This document shows, in pieces, positions 18,491 to 27,207 of a DNA stretch of 34,321 nt. The first letter of the stretch is position 1. Each line of letters opens with the position of its first letter. Below the pieces are notes generated by a model, which worked only from the letters and a program-made list of their open reading frames with translations, was not told where the DNA came from and made no database searches. Source of the DNA: a bacterium (lineage in GTDB: Bacteria; CG2-30-53-67); contig JAJRUP010000231.1 in NCBI GenBank assembly GCA_024277725.1, positions 1 through 34,321 of the forward strand, given 5' to 3'. The position numbers and the translations under genes were made by a program.

Positions 18491-20452
18491 CTAAAATATC
18501 GGTACGGAATGTAACAAAAGATTCAGAACCCCTCCCACCAGGACCGCATAGACCAGAATAAAGGTCACCATGAAAAGAGAGGTTTTCTTTCCATGCTCTT
18601 TGATCATGACAAAATAATTTGCCAGACAGGGAACAAAGAGTACCATGACCGTCGTACTGACCGTCAACTGTATCAGGTCAAGCCCTCCGCTCTCGGCAAG
18701 ACGAAAAAGACCTGCGGCACCGTAATCCCGTCTGAGAAACCCCAAGATGAAGGATTCAGCAGTCTTGCCGGGCAATCCGAGAATCCCCTTGAGCACAGGC
18801 TCGATCCCGCGCTGAATCCAGTCGAGCAGATGCAACCGGCTGAGGACGAAGAGAATAAATGTGCCGAGCATGAAGAGGGGGACGGCCTCTTTCAGAAACC
18901 ATTTTACCCGGTAGTAGGTCTTGATCAGGATATTGGAAAGCTTGGGGATCCGAAGAGGGGGAATCTCGATCAGGAAATCGGAACTCTTCCCCGGCAAAAC
19001 CTTCGCCGCGAGGTAACCGACGATCAGAAGCTGCATCAGGACCGTCACCGCCACGATTCCCATGGCCTTCATGGAGATCCCGCCGATCAACCCCATGATC
19101 ACCCCTAACTGGGCGGAACAGGGGACACCAAGCGCCAAGAGGAGTGTCGCAATCACCCGTTCCTTTCGGGTGTTCAGGATCCGCGTCGTTAATGTCGCCA
19201 TGGTATCGCACCCCAGCCCGAGGACCATGGGAAGCACCGCCCGGCCGTTGAGACCGATTTTTTTGAAGATTTTGTTGCTCATGACCGTCAACCGGGGAAG
19301 ATAACCGGAATCTTCCAGGAGCCCGAAAAAGATGAAAAAGAAACTGACCACCGGAAGAACAATGGCCACGGAATAGGTGAGTCCAACGGAAAGAACGCCG
19401 TATTCCCCGACCAGCACATCGTGGACCAGGGGCAGGGGAATGAACGCGTCGATCACCCGGGTCAAAAAAGGGGTAATAAACCTTCCGAATACCACCGATT
19501 CGAGATAGTCTACGCAGATCCCTGCCCCGAAGCGCCCCACAAAGAGATACATCACAGACAACAGCACGAGCAGGATCGGGGCGCCGAAGAGGGGGTGCAT
19601 GGCCCAGTTGCCCCATTTCTCCCGACGCTGCGAAGTCCGCTTTTTTTCCTGGTGTACAACACCCCGGAAGATCCGATCCACCCAGGCCTGCCGCTGTTTA
19701 AGAATAACATACCCCAGGGGTTCACCGAACTCATCCCGGGTACGCTCTACAATGGCCTCGATGTCTTCTTTCTTCAATCCCCCTTTTTGCCCCTCCAAAA
19801 GGCCCGCCAGTTTCCCGTCGCCTGCCAGGATGGTAAGCGAAAGAAATCGTCGGGAAAGTCCCGTCTCCGGCAGGAGAGGAGACAATGCTTTGATGGCGTC
19901 TTCAATGGAGGGGTGGAAACTGAATTTCTTTTCCTGCGCGGATAAATCGTTCAAAGACTTCCGAATTCGGCGCAATCCCCTCCGTTCCGTGGCAACAGTG
20001 GGGATCACCTGGCTCCCTAAAAGCTTCGAGAGTTTTTCCGTATCGACGGTAATTCCCCGCTCCTCGGCCTCATCAAACATATTCAGGGCCAGTATCATCG
20101 GAAGCTCCATATCGGCAAGCTGGGAATAAATCAACAGGGCCCGTTTCAGATTCTTGGCATCGGCTACCTGCAGGATCCCGACATCTTCCGAACGGAGCAG
20201 GATATTCCGCGTGACCTCTTCGTCCTCGGATTTGGGAATCAGGCTGTTCACGCCGGGACTGTCGATGATCTTGATCGATTCCCGCCCCCCACCGGACGTC
20301 TGGATAATCCCCTCGGAAACCTCAACGGAGGTCCCGGGATAATTGGAGACTGTCACATACCGTCCGGTGAGAAGTCCGAAGATAACGCTCTTGCCCACAT
20401 TGGGATTCCCCACCAGGATGATCGTACGGGGTGAATGTTTCGACGTTTTCAA
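18491..20452 (-). CDS. feoB: Ferrous iron transport protein B
   Basis: 653 aa; G1 GNPNVGKS, NMFDE, gate-domain transmembrane segments; start codon reads TTG. Confidence 0.93.
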   Translation of the reverse strand: MKTSKHSPRTIILVGNPNVGKSVIFGLLTGRYVTVSNYPGTSVEVSEGIIQTSGGGRESIKIIDSPGVNSLIPKSEDEEVTRNILLRSEDVGILQVADAKNLKRALLIYSQLADMELPMILALNMFDEAEERGITVDTEKLSKLLGSQVIPTVATERRGLRRIRKSLNDLSAQEKKFSFHPSIEDAIKALSPLLPETGLSRRFLSLTILAGDGKLAGLLEGQKGGLKKEDIEAIVERTRDEFGEPLGYVILKQRQAWVDRIFRGVVHQEKKRTSQRREKWGNWAMHPLFGAPILLVLLSVMYLFVGRFGAGICVDYLESVVFGRFITPFLTRVIDAFIPLPLVHDVLVGEYGVLSVGLTYSVAIVLPVVSFFFIFFGLLEDSGYLPRLTVMSNKIFKKIGLNGRAVLPMVLGLGCDTMATLTTRILNTRKERVIATLLLALGVPCSAQLGVIMGLIGGISMKAMGIVAVTVLMQLLIVGYLAAKVLPGKSSDFLIEIPPLRIPKLSNILIKTYYRVKWFLKEAVPLFMLGTFILFVLSRLHLLDWIQRGIEPVLKGILGLPGKTAESFILGFLRRDYGAAGLFRLAESGGLDLIQLTVSTTVMVLFVPCLANYFVMIKEHGKKTSLFMVTFILVYAVLVGGVLNLLLHSVPIF

Positions 20453-20596
20453 TACCTTCTCGCCTTTTCCTTCTTTTTTCTACCAAGAACCCAGCAAAGA
20501 CGATGAACATACTATTACAATCCCGGCCCAAAAACAAACGGTTTTCCCTTGAATTTCTCCCCGTCCTTGCCTATGATGAGGCTAAATACAAACTGA

Positions 20597-20739
20597 GTGG
20601 GCCTGTTCGTGAATAGGATAGCCTATCGAAAGGGCCGTAGGGTGGTCTCATCAAAACCTGAGGCATGTCGCAGGGAGCGGAATGCCGAGGAGGCCCTTCT
20701 ACGGCACTTGTATGCTATCGCATTTACGAATAGGGCCAC
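20597..20739. repeat. Dispersed imperfect-palindrome repeat, copy C (long form)
   Basis: Outer arms GTGGGCCTGTTCGTGAATAGGATAGC and, inverted, GTGGCCCTATTCGTAAATGCGATAGC; nested GCCGTAG/CTACGGC and GGCAT/ATGCC. Confidence 0.75.
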
Positions 20740-20769
20740 AAAGGTAGTCTTTTTTCCGAGAGCAGGTCT

Positions 20770-22539
20770 ATGCGATGTCTCCGCGTGGGAATGGCCCAGA
20801 TCAACCCGGTTGTCGGCGATCTGACGGGAAACCGTAAGAAGATCCTCGACAACATCCGGAAGGCACGAAAACAGGGCGTACAGCTTTTGACCTTCCCGGA
20901 ACTGGTCGTCACCGGCTATCCCCCCAAGGACCTCCTGTTAAAACCGAAATTCATCCGTAAAAACATCGACATCATCGATTCGATCCTGCCCGAAACGGAA
21001 GGGATCTGCGTCATCATCGGCTTCGTCGATATCGCCGAGGATCTCTATAACGCCGCAGCGATCCTCCACGACGGGAAGTGGATCGGGACCCAGCACAAGA
21101 TCTACCTGCCGAACTATGATGTCTTTGATGAAAATCGTTACTTCCAAGCCGGAACGACGAGTACCCTCTATGACCTGGACTGCGCACTCTTCGGCGTTAA
21201 CATCTGTGAGGACATCTGGTTCCCGGGCGGCCCCACCATGGAAATGGCCAAGAGCGGTGCAGAGATTGTCATCAACATTTCGGCTTCTCCTTTTCACGCC
21301 GGCAAGGGGGGTATGCGGAAGCAGATGATCTCGACCCGGGCCAAGGACAATCTCACCTTCGTGCTCTTCAACAATCTAATCGGCGGCCAGGACGATCTGG
21401 TTTTCGATGGACGGAGCATGATCGCCGACCCCGAAGGACGCATCGTCATCACGGGTCGCTCCTTCGCCGAAGACCTGATCCTGGCCGATCTGAACCTCTC
21501 GGAAGTGCGGCAACACCGCCTGAAAAGCCCCCGGAACCGACGGAATGTCCTGGAAGCCAAAATGGCGGGAAACCTGTTGCCGGTCATCGTCTCGGAAGGA
21601 AAAACAAAACCGTTCCGGAAGAGGAGCTGCCGGCAAAAAATCAATGTCCGGACCAACCCTTTCCTGCTGAAACCTTCGGAAGAGATCTATAACCCCTACG
21701 AAGAGGTCTATGCGGCTCTCATGCTCGGACTTGCAGATTATGCCGGGAAAAATGCCTTCAAGAAGGTGATCATCGGCATCTCCGGGGGGATCGATTCCGC
21801 CCTGACGGCCGCTCTCGCCGTCGACGCCCTGGGCGCCTCCAATGTGGTCGGTGTCGCCATGCCGAGCGGGATTTCCTCCCCGGAAAGCCTGGACGATGCC
21901 CGGACGCTCGCGGAGAACCTTCATTTCCCCCTGAAAGTGATCGACATAGAAGAGATCTTCCAGACCTTTCTTGCAACCCTTGCAAACCCCTTCCAGGGGA
22001 CGAAAAGGGATACGACGGAAGAGAATATCCAGGCCCGTATTCGGGGGATCCTCCTGATGGCCCTTTCCAACAAATTCGGATACCTTGTCTTGAGTACGGG
22101 CAACAAGTCGGAAGTCGCCGTCGGCTATGCAACACTTTACGGAGATATGGCCGGCGGACTGGCCGTCCTTTCGGACGTTCCCAAGACACTGGTATACAAA
22201 CTCGCCGACTACCGGAACGGTCTGGGGGAAGAACCGGTCATCCCCCGGCGCATCCTCACCAAACCCCCTTCCGCAGAACTGGCACCGGGGCAGAAGGATT
22301 CCGACACATTGCCCGATTACGAAATATTGGACGGCATCCTCCATGCCTACATAGAGTTGGACCACGGAACCGACGAGATCGTGGCACGCGGTTACGACAG
22401 GGCCATTGTCAATGACGTAATTCGGATGATCGACCGGAACGAATACAAACGCCAACAGGCGGCACCGGGGATCCGCATCACACCACGGGCCTTCGGTTCA
22501 GGCCGGAGACTTCCGATCACGAATAAGTATCGAGGGTGA
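20770..22539 (+). CDS. nadE: NAD+ synthase, glutamine-hydrolysing
   Basis: 589 aa; nitrilase-type N-terminus (TFPELVVTGYPPKDL, FGVNICEDIWFPGGP) and NAD synthase domain (GISGGIDSAL, STGNKSEVAVGYATLYGD). Confidence 0.96.
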   Translation: MRCLRVGMAQINPVVGDLTGNRKKILDNIRKARKQGVQLLTFPELVVTGYPPKDLLLKPKFIRKNIDIIDSILPETEGICVIIGFVDIAEDLYNAAAILHDGKWIGTQHKIYLPNYDVFDENRYFQAGTTSTLYDLDCALFGVNICEDIWFPGGPTMEMAKSGAEIVINISASPFHAGKGGMRKQMISTRAKDNLTFVLFNNLIGGQDDLVFDGRSMIADPEGRIVITGRSFAEDLILADLNLSEVRQHRLKSPRNRRNVLEAKMAGNLLPVIVSEGKTKPFRKRSCRQKINVRTNPFLLKPSEEIYNPYEEVYAALMLGLADYAGKNAFKKVIIGISGGIDSALTAALAVDALGASNVVGVAMPSGISSPESLDDARTLAENLHFPLKVIDIEEIFQTFLATLANPFQGTKRDTTEENIQARIRGILLMALSNKFGYLVLSTGNKSEVAVGYATLYGDMAGGLAVLSDVPKTLVYKLADYRNGLGEEPVIPRRILTKPPSAELAPGQKDSDTLPDYEILDGILHAYIELDHGTDEIVARGYDRAIVNDVIRMIDRNEYKRQQAAPGIRITPRAFGSGRRLPITNKYRG

Positions 22540-22546
22540 ATACAAT

Positions 22547-22679
22547 AGGGGCCAAGGGGTCCAGGGTTCGAGGGTTCAAGTGAATGAACCTAACGTTCTT
22601 CGTAGTGTCAATGCTTCCACTCGACCCCTCGACCCCTCGACCCCTCGAATCCTTGAATCCTTGAATCCTGGGATCCTTT
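22547..22679. repeat. Inverted pair of 8-bp-period repeat tracts
   Basis: Right tract CTCGACCC x3, CTCGAATC, CTTGAATC x2, CTGGGATC; left tract on the opposite strand CTTGAACC CTCGAACC CTGGACCC CTTGGCCC. Confidence 0.8.
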
Positions 22680-22687
22680 AGTACATT

Positions 22688-23776
22688 ATGAACAACAAAT
22701 CCATCCGAATCATCGGGGCCGGTCCTTCGGGACTCTGTGCCGCGATCAATCTGGCCCGTGCCGGCTATGACGTCACCGTCTTTGAGGGAAGGGGGGACGT
22801 GGGGGCACGTTTTCACGGCGATTTCCAGGGAATCGAGAACTGGAGCACCGTCACGGACTTTCCGACACAATTGGAGGAAATGTCGATCCGTCCCGATTTT
22901 CTTTGTCATCCCTACACCACCGGCCGATTCTACATGAAAGGAAACTATGGGGGGGCCGTCCAATCGGACCGTCCCCTCTTTTACCTGACCTTACGGGGAC
23001 CTCAAGAGAATTCCCTGGATCGTTCCCTGCGCCGGCAGGCGGAAGAGGCCGGCGTGGAACTTCGCTTCAATCGACGCTGTACACCGCAGGAAGGGGAGAT
23101 CGTCGCCACCGGCCCCGCCCGCCCCAACGTCCTGGCCAGCGGCGTTACCTTCCGCACCGACCTGTCCGATACCATCATGGCCACCCTGAACAACGAGATC
23201 GCCCCCTGGGGCTATGCCTATCTGCTGGTCCGAAAAGGTCGGGGGACCCTGGCCAGCGTCTACTACAGGGATTTTCCAAAAGGGTTCGATTTTCTCGACC
23301 GGAGTATCCGGCACTTTCAGAAGAAGGTTCCCTTTGCCATGGAAGAGGCACATCGTTTTACAGGGTATGGAAACTTTACACCCGTCACAACGGCAGTCCA
23401 TCACGGTCGGCTCTACGTGGGAGAAGCCGCAGGATTTCAGGATTTTCTCTTCGGCTTCGGTATCCGCTACGCCCTGACCTCCGGCTACCTGGCCGCCCGC
23501 AGCATCATTGAGGACCGGGATTATGACACCCTCTGGCAGGAAACCATCGGGAAACGACTCACCACATCGCTGGCAAACCGGTACCTCTACCAGATCTTCG
23601 GTACCCTGGCACACCGCTTCATTATCTGGAGGACCACCCGGGGGAACCCCTGGCGTTTCATGCACCGTTTTTACAATTCCTCCGCTTCACGGGTGCTGGC
23701 CTGCCGACCGGCGGCACGATGGCTTGCCGGCACGCGGGGCGGAAAACCTTTACCCTGGAAAGAGGAATATTTATAA
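22688..23776 (+). CDS. FAD-dependent oxidoreductase
   Basis: 362 aa; IRIIGAGPSGLCAAINLARAGYDVTVFEGR dinucleotide-binding motif; LYVGEAAGFQDFLFGFGIRYAL. Confidence 0.85.
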   Translation: MNNKSIRIIGAGPSGLCAAINLARAGYDVTVFEGRGDVGARFHGDFQGIENWSTVTDFPTQLEEMSIRPDFLCHPYTTGRFYMKGNYGGAVQSDRPLFYLTLRGPQENSLDRSLRRQAEEAGVELRFNRRCTPQEGEIVATGPARPNVLASGVTFRTDLSDTIMATLNNEIAPWGYAYLLVRKGRGTLASVYYRDFPKGFDFLDRSIRHFQKKVPFAMEEAHRFTGYGNFTPVTTAVHHGRLYVGEAAGFQDFLFGFGIRYALTSGYLAARSIIEDRDYDTLWQETIGKRLTTSLANRYLYQIFGTLAHRFIIWRTTRGNPWRFMHRFYNSSASRVLACRPAARWLAGTRGGKPLPWKEEYL

Positions 23777-23831
23777 TACGGGAGAAAACAATAGGGAAAA
23801 CATCGTACTGATCTTTCAACGAGGAGGGGTT

Positions 23832-25259
23832 ATGACAAAACACACTCTGCGAATCAGCCTGATCCTGTGTCTCTGCCTGACAGGATTCGCTCAACAGTCC
23901 TTTGCCGACTGGAATTATACCTTTATCCCGGCGGCATCACTCAATCTGGAGTACGATTCAAACATCTATTTCACATCTCGTGATGAGAAGAGTGACTTCA
24001 ACTACCATGGATCCGTTGTTCTTCCATTCCATGCCACGTCTGCCGCATCCGATTTTGCGTTTTCCTATCGTACCAGCAGGTTTCAATATACCTCAGAGCG
24101 CTCCGCCAATTACGGGAATCACTTTCTCGACTTCAGCGCCTCTCATACCGTTTCGCCCCGTCTCCACCTTTCCCTGACGGACCGCTACTCCATTACAAAG
24201 GATTCGGACCGTATTCTGCGGTCCGGCTCAATCGAGGGTGAAACGGGAATCATTGCCGAACGATCCAAAAGGAAATCAAATTCCATTACAGGCGGGATCG
24301 ACTACGCACTGACAAAGCGTTCCTCGTTGAGTCTGAGCGGAACGAACTCGTTCTATCGCTATTCCCCTGCCGAACGATATGATACGAAGACCAACGGCGG
24401 CAACCTCTCTTACAATTACGTTCTCAATCCGAAGAACACTCTTTTCACCACCGTCTCCTACTTTAACAGTGATTACTCAAGGGATTCCAGGCAACTCCGG
24501 GAAAATGCCCTTTATGCCTTCAACGGGCTTTTCAACGAACTCCTCTTCAGCTCCGAATTCGATCGATCGCGGAACACCTCGGCCTATATCGGCATCACCC
24601 ATCGTTTCTCTCCCACCCTGGAGACCACCCTTTACGCAGGAACGAGACGAACGAAGAATACAACCCTTGTGCTCCATCTGAAGGAAAGTCCCGGGAATTC
24701 CGTCATCATTTCCAATGCCAGCCCAAACAGTTTCGTGCAGTACACATTAACAAAATCGGACGGTTCCACGGCAAGACCTCTCGAATTGTCGGACAGCACG
24801 GGGACCCTCACCATTTCCGATGCCGAGATTGCAACAATGAACGATTCTGAAAAAACATCCGGCCTGGTTTATAGCCTCAATATCACAAAGTCCTTTTCCA
24901 CGTCTTCCCTCATCCTCGGGTTCAGTCAGGACGTCACCACACGGACCACCTTCGGGGGGACAACGGAACGGCAGGGCTACCAAGCCTCCTACACCTATCG
25001 CTTCTCCGACCGGCTCAGTGCCAATTTCAACGGACGCTATGACAAGAACACCCAGGAGTCGGACATCCGGGACGACAACTACAAAACCCTCCGACTGGGA
25101 ATCGCTTCAACCTTCGCCATCACCCGGCGTCTCTCCAGCCGGCTTTCCTGGGACCACACGAAGCAGAAACGGGATATCGAGGGAACGGTGAATATCCGCG
25201 ATACGGATCGGGATCTGATACTCCTCACCTTCACCTATGAATGGCCTTTAATCCATTAA
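23832..25259 (+). CDS. Outer-membrane beta-barrel protein
   Basis: Signal peptide MTKHTLRISLILCLCLTGFAQQSFA, then repeated amphipathic beta-strand pattern; start at ATG 23832. Confidence 0.8.
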   Translation: MTKHTLRISLILCLCLTGFAQQSFADWNYTFIPAASLNLEYDSNIYFTSRDEKSDFNYHGSVVLPFHATSAASDFAFSYRTSRFQYTSERSANYGNHFLDFSASHTVSPRLHLSLTDRYSITKDSDRILRSGSIEGETGIIAERSKRKSNSITGGIDYALTKRSSLSLSGTNSFYRYSPAERYDTKTNGGNLSYNYVLNPKNTLFTTVSYFNSDYSRDSRQLRENALYAFNGLFNELLFSSEFDRSRNTSAYIGITHRFSPTLETTLYAGTRRTKNTTLVLHLKESPGNSVIISNASPNSFVQYTLTKSDGSTARPLELSDSTGTLTISDAEIATMNDSEKTSGLVYSLNITKSFSTSSLILGFSQDVTTRTTFGGTTERQGYQASYTYRFSDRLSANFNGRYDKNTQESDIRDDNYKTLRLGIASTFAITRRLSSRLSWDHTKQKRDIEGTVNIRDTDRDLILLTFTYEWPLIH

Positions 25260-26542
25260 TCGACAAGGACCGGATCTTGGAAGGAAGTCATCCTTTACTC
25301 TACCTTGTTTTGATCTGCATCCTGCTGCTGCTCTCCGCCTTTTTCTCCGGCTCCGAGACGGCCCTGATGTCGTTCCGGAAGATGCGCCTGAAACACCTCG
25401 TCCGGCAAGGAAACAAAAAGGCAATCCTGGTGGAACAACTCCTCAAGGATACGGACCGACTCTTAGGGACCATCCTGGTAGGAAACAATCTGGTGAACGT
25501 CGCAGCCTCGGTGTTGACGGGAGCCCTGACCGCCCAGTTTCTCGAACCCCTCTTCGGGAAAGAGACGGCCATGTTCTCCGCAACGGTGATCATGACCTTC
25601 CTGCTTCTCATCTTTGCCGAGATCACCCCCAAGACCTTTTCCGCCCATCATTCCGAAAGGGTTTCCTTCCGGGTAGCCCGCCCCATCCGGTTTCTCGCAT
25701 GGCTGCTGGCGCCTTTGGTCTCCTTTGTCACCTGGATCTCAAATTTCTTTCTTCAGGCAGTCTTCCGTGCCCAACCGATGAAAGCCCACATCTCCCCCGA
25801 GGAAATCCGTTCGATCATTTCTTACGGGGAGGAAGAAGGCGTCCTCGAGAAGGAGAAGCGGGAAATGCTTCACGGAGTCTTCGACATCAGCGAAACCATT
25901 GTCAAAGAGGTCATGGTCCCCCGGCCCGACATTATCGCGATCGACATCGAAGAATCGATCGAGGAAATTCTGCACAAGGTGGTACAACACGGACATTCCC
26001 GCTATCCCGTCTATGAGGACCAGATCGACAAGGTCGTCGGATTTCTCTTCGTCAAGGACCTGCTCCCCTACTGGTCCCGGCCGGAAGGATTGCAGCTTCG
26101 CACAATCCTCCGCACCCCGACCTTTGTCCCGGAGACAAAACGGGTGGACCAACTCATCGAAGAGTTTCGCAAGGCAAAACGACAGATCAGCATCGTCGCC
26201 GACGAATACGGCAGTGTCGCCGGTCTCGTTTCCATGGAAGATCTTTTAGAAGAGATCACCGGTGAAATTCAGGATGAATACGATTCGGAACAGCAGAAGT
26301 TTGAACGCCTCTCGAACGGTTCCTGGATCCTCGACGGCAGCCTCACCCTGGACGAGGTCTGTGAGAAAACCGGCATCAAACTTCCGGAAGGAGAATACGA
26401 GACCATCGCCGGCTTCCTCCTCGACATCTTCGGTAAAATTCCACGGGAAGGCGAGGAGATCTCCTACCGGCAATATCTGATCTCGGCACACAAGATGTCT
26501 CGACATCGGATCGTGAAAATAAAGTTCAAACCGATCCAATAA
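25241..26542 (+). CDS. CNNM/CorC-HlyC family membrane protein (DUF21-CBS-CorC_HlyC)
   Basis: 433 aa; LLLSAFFSGSETALMSFRKMRLKHL, EVMVPRPDIIAIDI, YGSVAGLVSMEDLLEEITGEI. Confidence 0.92.
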   Translation: MAFNPLIDKDRILEGSHPLLYLVLICILLLLSAFFSGSETALMSFRKMRLKHLVRQGNKKAILVEQLLKDTDRLLGTILVGNNLVNVAASVLTGALTAQFLEPLFGKETAMFSATVIMTFLLLIFAEITPKTFSAHHSERVSFRVARPIRFLAWLLAPLVSFVTWISNFFLQAVFRAQPMKAHISPEEIRSIISYGEEEGVLEKEKREMLHGVFDISETIVKEVMVPRPDIIAIDIEESIEEILHKVVQHGHSRYPVYEDQIDKVVGFLFVKDLLPYWSRPEGLQLRTILRTPTFVPETKRVDQLIEEFRKAKRQISIVADEYGSVAGLVSMEDLLEEITGEIQDEYDSEQQKFERLSNGSWILDGSLTLDEVCEKTGIKLPEGEYETIAGFLLDIFGKIPREGEEISYRQYLISAHKMSRHRIVKIKFKPIQ

Positions 26543-26552
26543 AGGGTCCACG

Positions 26553-27110
26553 TTGAAGAAAGCTCTCTTCATCCTTCTTCTTTTTCTCCTGGTTCGGCCG
26601 GACATCCTCTCCGGCGCCTCCCCGCCGTCGGAGGACCCTCTTCCTCTTTTGAACGGAGAGTATTATGTCGCCCTCCAGGAAGCACTCAGGCAGGCCCAAA
26701 AAGAGATCGTCCTCTCTTTTTTCCTCTTCAAGATTTCCGGCCGGGCGAAAGGCCGCACGGCTCAACTTGAAAAATCCCTGAAGGCGGCAGTCCTGCGAGG
26801 CGTCCGGGTAGTTGTCCTTCTGGAAAGATCGAAACATCACGACATTACCGTCGCGAACAACAAAACCGCCGAGAAACTGAGGCGTGACGGAATCACCGTC
26901 CTCTTCGACTCCCCGCAACAGGTCACACACACCAAGGTCGCAATCATCGATCGCACAACACTCTTCCTGGGCAGTCACAACCTGACAGAGAGCGCACTCC
27001 GATTCAATAACGAAGTCTCCATCCGGTTCCACTCCCGAAAAAGGGCACACCGTTTACTGGAGTACCTCGACCGGATCCATCCGGGCATTCTGGCACCGGC
27101 CGGCAATTAA
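26553..27110 (+). CDS. Secreted phospholipase D-like (single HKD) protein
   Basis: 185 aa; signal-like N-terminus, HTKVAIIDRTTLFLGSHNLTESAL; TTG start after AAAGGG. Confidence 0.82.
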   Translation: MKKALFILLLFLLVRPDILSGASPPSEDPLPLLNGEYYVALQEALRQAQKEIVLSFFLFKISGRAKGRTAQLEKSLKAAVLRGVRVVVLLERSKHHDITVANNKTAEKLRRDGITVLFDSPQQVTHTKVAIIDRTTLFLGSHNLTESALRFNNEVSIRFHSRKRAHRLLEYLDRIHPGILAPAGN

Positions 27111-27138
27111 CTTCGAATACCGATTTGTGAAAATCACC

Positions 27139-27167
27139 TTTACAGGGTTTACATTGTCGGATAAAAT
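27139..27167 (+). promoter_or_regulatory. Candidate sigma-70 promoter for the 27208-29055 gene
   Basis: TTTACA, 17-bp spacer, TAAAAT. Confidence 0.6.
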
Positions 27168-27207
27168 GGTATTAAACCTCTTGTAAACACAGTAAAAACA
27201 TCTTCTC

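Noticed and set aside
20597-20824. 75-aa plus-strand ORF upstream of nadE
   Set aside because: Consists of repeat copy C and overlaps the nadE start.
21376-22455. 359-aa minus-strand ORF
   Set aside because: Antisense to nadE; shadow ORF.
23508-23831. N-terminal extension of the beta-barrel ORF
   Set aside because: Overlaps the FAD oxidoreductase gene; the signal peptide begins at ATG 23832 after GAGGAGG.
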